Positions 62,631 to 64,000 of a stretch of 64,000 nucleotides of DNA are shown here, in pieces. Location of the stretch: positions 1 through 64,000 of the forward strand of contig NZ_JAERQF010000029.1 in assembly GCF_016734815.1 (NCBI RefSeq). The letters run 5' to 3'. A program made the translations under genes and the position numbers. The DNA is from Hymenobacter rubidus (lineage in GTDB: Bacteria; Bacteroidota; Bacteroidia; Cytophagales; Hymenobacteraceae). Each line of letters starts with the position of its first letter. Position 1 is the first letter of the stretch. The notes beneath the pieces are model-generated. The model saw only the letters and a list, made by a program, of their open reading frames with translations. It did not search any database and was not told the origin of the DNA.

Positions 62631-63680
62631 TTATTCCGCGGCCAGTGGCAGCCAACTCCCCACGCGAGCCGCCACCGCCCCCGCCTCAATGGCCCGGATG
62701 CAGGTACAGGCTGCGGGCTGGGCCCGGCAGTCTTCGCAGTTGGGCTTGTCGAACACCATAAATTCGGCGTGCGGGCCCAGCGGGGCCCAGCGGCCGGGGT
62801 GCATGGGCCGAATGGGTGGATAAAGACCCAACGCATGGCGTCCCAATGCCGCAGCAAGGTGCAACGGCCCGGTGCTGCCTGCCACGAGGCCATCGGCGGC
62901 AGCGATGAAGGCGATGAGCTGCGGCAGGCTGAGCTGGCCGGTGAGGTCGGCGGCGAGGAAGGCGGCGTTTTCCTGAAGCCAGGCGGCCAGCTCCTCCCCT
63001 TCCGCCGCCGTGCCGGTGATGAAAACGCGGTGGCCAGCCTGGTGCAACAGGCGAGCGAGTTGGGCAAAGTTATCGAGGCCCCATTCGCGGGCGCTGCCCC
63101 GGCTGCGCGGGTGCAGAATGACGTTGAGTTGGCTGGGTTGGCGTTGCTGAAGCAGCTTCTGAAACTGCGGTGCCAGCACTTCGGTGGGGCGCAGGCGCAC
63201 CAGGTGGACTATTTCGGCTAGCGAAGGCTCGGACGTATCACCGAGCGGCTGGAGAAGCTTGGGATTCAGCTGGGCCTCATGCAGGGGCGAATGGCGGCGG
63301 CTGAGGGCTACCAGCCGGTTGCAGGTGAGCCAGTGCTGCCAGCGGTTGCGCGTGCCGATGCGCAGGGGGATTTTAGCTTTTTGGGCGAGGCGGGCGAGGG
63401 CTTTATTCGGGAAAACGTGGATGATGGCAGCGGCCTGAAAGTCGCGCAGGGCAATTACCTGGGCTGCCTCCGGCTGTTTCAACAGCTCATCCAGATTCAG
63501 AAAATCATCGACCCACGGGCAGGCGGCGGCCACCGGTGCCGTGTAGGTGCGGCCAATGAGCACCACCCGACACCCCGGAAACAGTTGCTTGAGCCGCCCG
63601 CAGACTGGTAGCGTCAGGACGACATCGCCGATGGCATCGGTGCGGGAAACGAGGAAAGTATAGGGCGTGTCCGGGCTCAT
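62631..63680 (-). CDS. Glycosyltransferase family 9 (heptosyltransferase-like)
   Basis: The 349-residue product starts at ATG 63680 (MSPDTPYTFLVSRTDAIGDV). It has the GT9 pattern: VSRTDAIGDVVLTLPVCGRL at the start, VILHPRSRGSAREWGLDNFA in the middle and GLVAGSTGPLHLAAALGRHA near the end. It probably adds a heptose or similar sugar to LPS core. A C-terminal Cys cluster (NCEDCRAQPAACTCIRAIEA) is typical of some Bacteroidota members. It overlaps the upstream GT2 gene by 4 nt (ATGA), so the two are coupled. Confidence 0.9.
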   Translation of the reverse strand: MSPDTPYTFLVSRTDAIGDVVLTLPVCGRLKQLFPGCRVVLIGRTYTAPVAAACPWVDDFLNLDELLKQPEAAQVIALRDFQAAAIIHVFPNKALARLAQKAKIPLRIGTRNRWQHWLTCNRLVALSRRHSPLHEAQLNPKLLQPLGDTSEPSLAEIVHLVRLRPTEVLAPQFQKLLQQRQPSQLNVILHPRSRGSAREWGLDNFAQLARLLHQAGHRVFITGTAAEGEELAAWLQENAAFLAADLTGQLSLPQLIAFIAAADGLVAGSTGPLHLAAALGRHALGLYPPIRPMHPGRWAPLGPHAEFMVFDKPNCEDCRAQPAACTCIRAIEAGAVAARVGSWLPLAAE

Positions 63681-64000
63681 GCTTCGGCGCTTTCGGTGCG
63701 GGTTTTCAGCTTGGCGAATTTCAGAAACACGCCCCAGGCTGAGATGCCGGCAATACACAGGCCCGCGAAACCATCGAGAAAACCCAGCCGGAAGAAGTAG
63801 CCGTGCACAAATTTCCAGAGCGGCTTGAGCAGCAGGTGAAAGAGCGTGACCTTGGTTTTGCCGCGCAGGGCCAACTCCTGGGCGGTGATGCTGGTGAATT
63901 TGTTGAGCTGGCTAACGTGCTGCGCAATGCTGTGGTAGCTGTAGTGCAGGGCGTCGCCGGCGAGCTGGGCGGTGGTTTGGCCGGCGTTTACCTCGTAGCG
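63677..64000 (-). CDS. Glycosyltransferase family 2, C-terminal part (cut by window edge)
   Basis: The visible 107 residues run through the window end (in frame at 64000) and end KFAKLKTRTESAEA. The sequence DALHYSYHSIAQHVSQLNKF, GKTKVTLFHLLLKPLWKFVH and FFRLGFLDGFAGLCIAGISA fits the C-terminus of WaaE/KdtX-like GT2 enzymes that add glucose to LPS core. The start and the catalytic domain lie beyond the window. Its TGA overlaps the GT9 start codon. Confidence 0.75.
   Translation of the reverse strand, partial: RYEVNAGQTTAQLAGDALHYSYHSIAQHVSQLNKFTSITAQELALRGKTKVTLFHLLLKPLWKFVHGYFFRLGFLDGFAGLCIAGISAWGVFLKFAKLKTRTESAEA

Overview
The window looks like a chromosomal segment of a Hymenobacter-like member of the Bacteroidota (Cytophagales). 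The evidence is GC-rich core genes, two secreted proteins with type IX secretion (T9SS) C-terminal sorting domains, promoters of the Bacteroidota type (TTTG or TTG, 19-21 nt, then TAnnTTTG), cysteine-poor L36 and S14 proteins, and a DUF3467 gene beside rpoC. The genus is an inference from gene content; no 16S rRNA gene is present. The first ~110 bases are poly-C low-complexity sequence, probably a poor contig end.

Layout. 145-9282: cell-surface and house-keeping genes (TPR protein, DUF4331 T9SS protein, HscA-like Hsp70, O-antigen-ligase-like protein, anmK, an unknown membrane-anchored protein). 9375-13031: a large secreted protein with CUB-like and seven CARDB repeats. 13132-38592, all on the minus strand: divIC, eno, then the alpha, spc, S10 and str ribosomal operons in reverse map order (rplQ, rpoA, rpsD, rpsK, rpsM, rpmJ, infA, map, secY, rplO ... 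rpsL, rpsG, fusA). 38776-40018: a YoeB-type toxin-antitoxin pair, DUF3467 and a small membrane protein. 40130-54786, minus strand: rpoC, rpoB, rplL, rplJ, rplA, rplK, nusG, secE, tRNA-Trp, a HicBA pair, tuf, tRNA-Thr, tRNA-Gly, tRNA-Tyr. 54957-64000: M1 aminopeptidase, a biotinyl-domain protein, a heptad-repeat coiled-coil protein, pyrH, frr, nadD, gmk, an ECF sigma factor with its probable anti-sigma factor, and two LPS-type glycosyltransferases, the last cut by the window edge.

The genes form the core gene-expression machinery: ribosomal proteins, elongation factors, RNA polymerase, protein export (SecY, SecE, signal peptidase I), N-terminal methionine removal, and mRNA/ribosome recycling. 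The interest lies in how this usually compact block has been opened. The S10-spc run is interrupted twice: between rpsJ and rplC by an O-antigen-ligase-like gene, and between rpsN and rpsH by a probable immunity gene, lepB and a dehydrogenase. Each break carries its own terminators and promoters. Two toxin-antitoxin pairs sit beside rpsL and tuf. Palindromic repeat elements of several families fill the gaps of the str operon and other operons, and one lies in frame inside the hscA-like coding sequence. Terminator-like hairpins occur between rpoA and rplQ, rpoB and rpoC, rplL and rpoB, and in the rplC leader, which suggests widespread attenuation.
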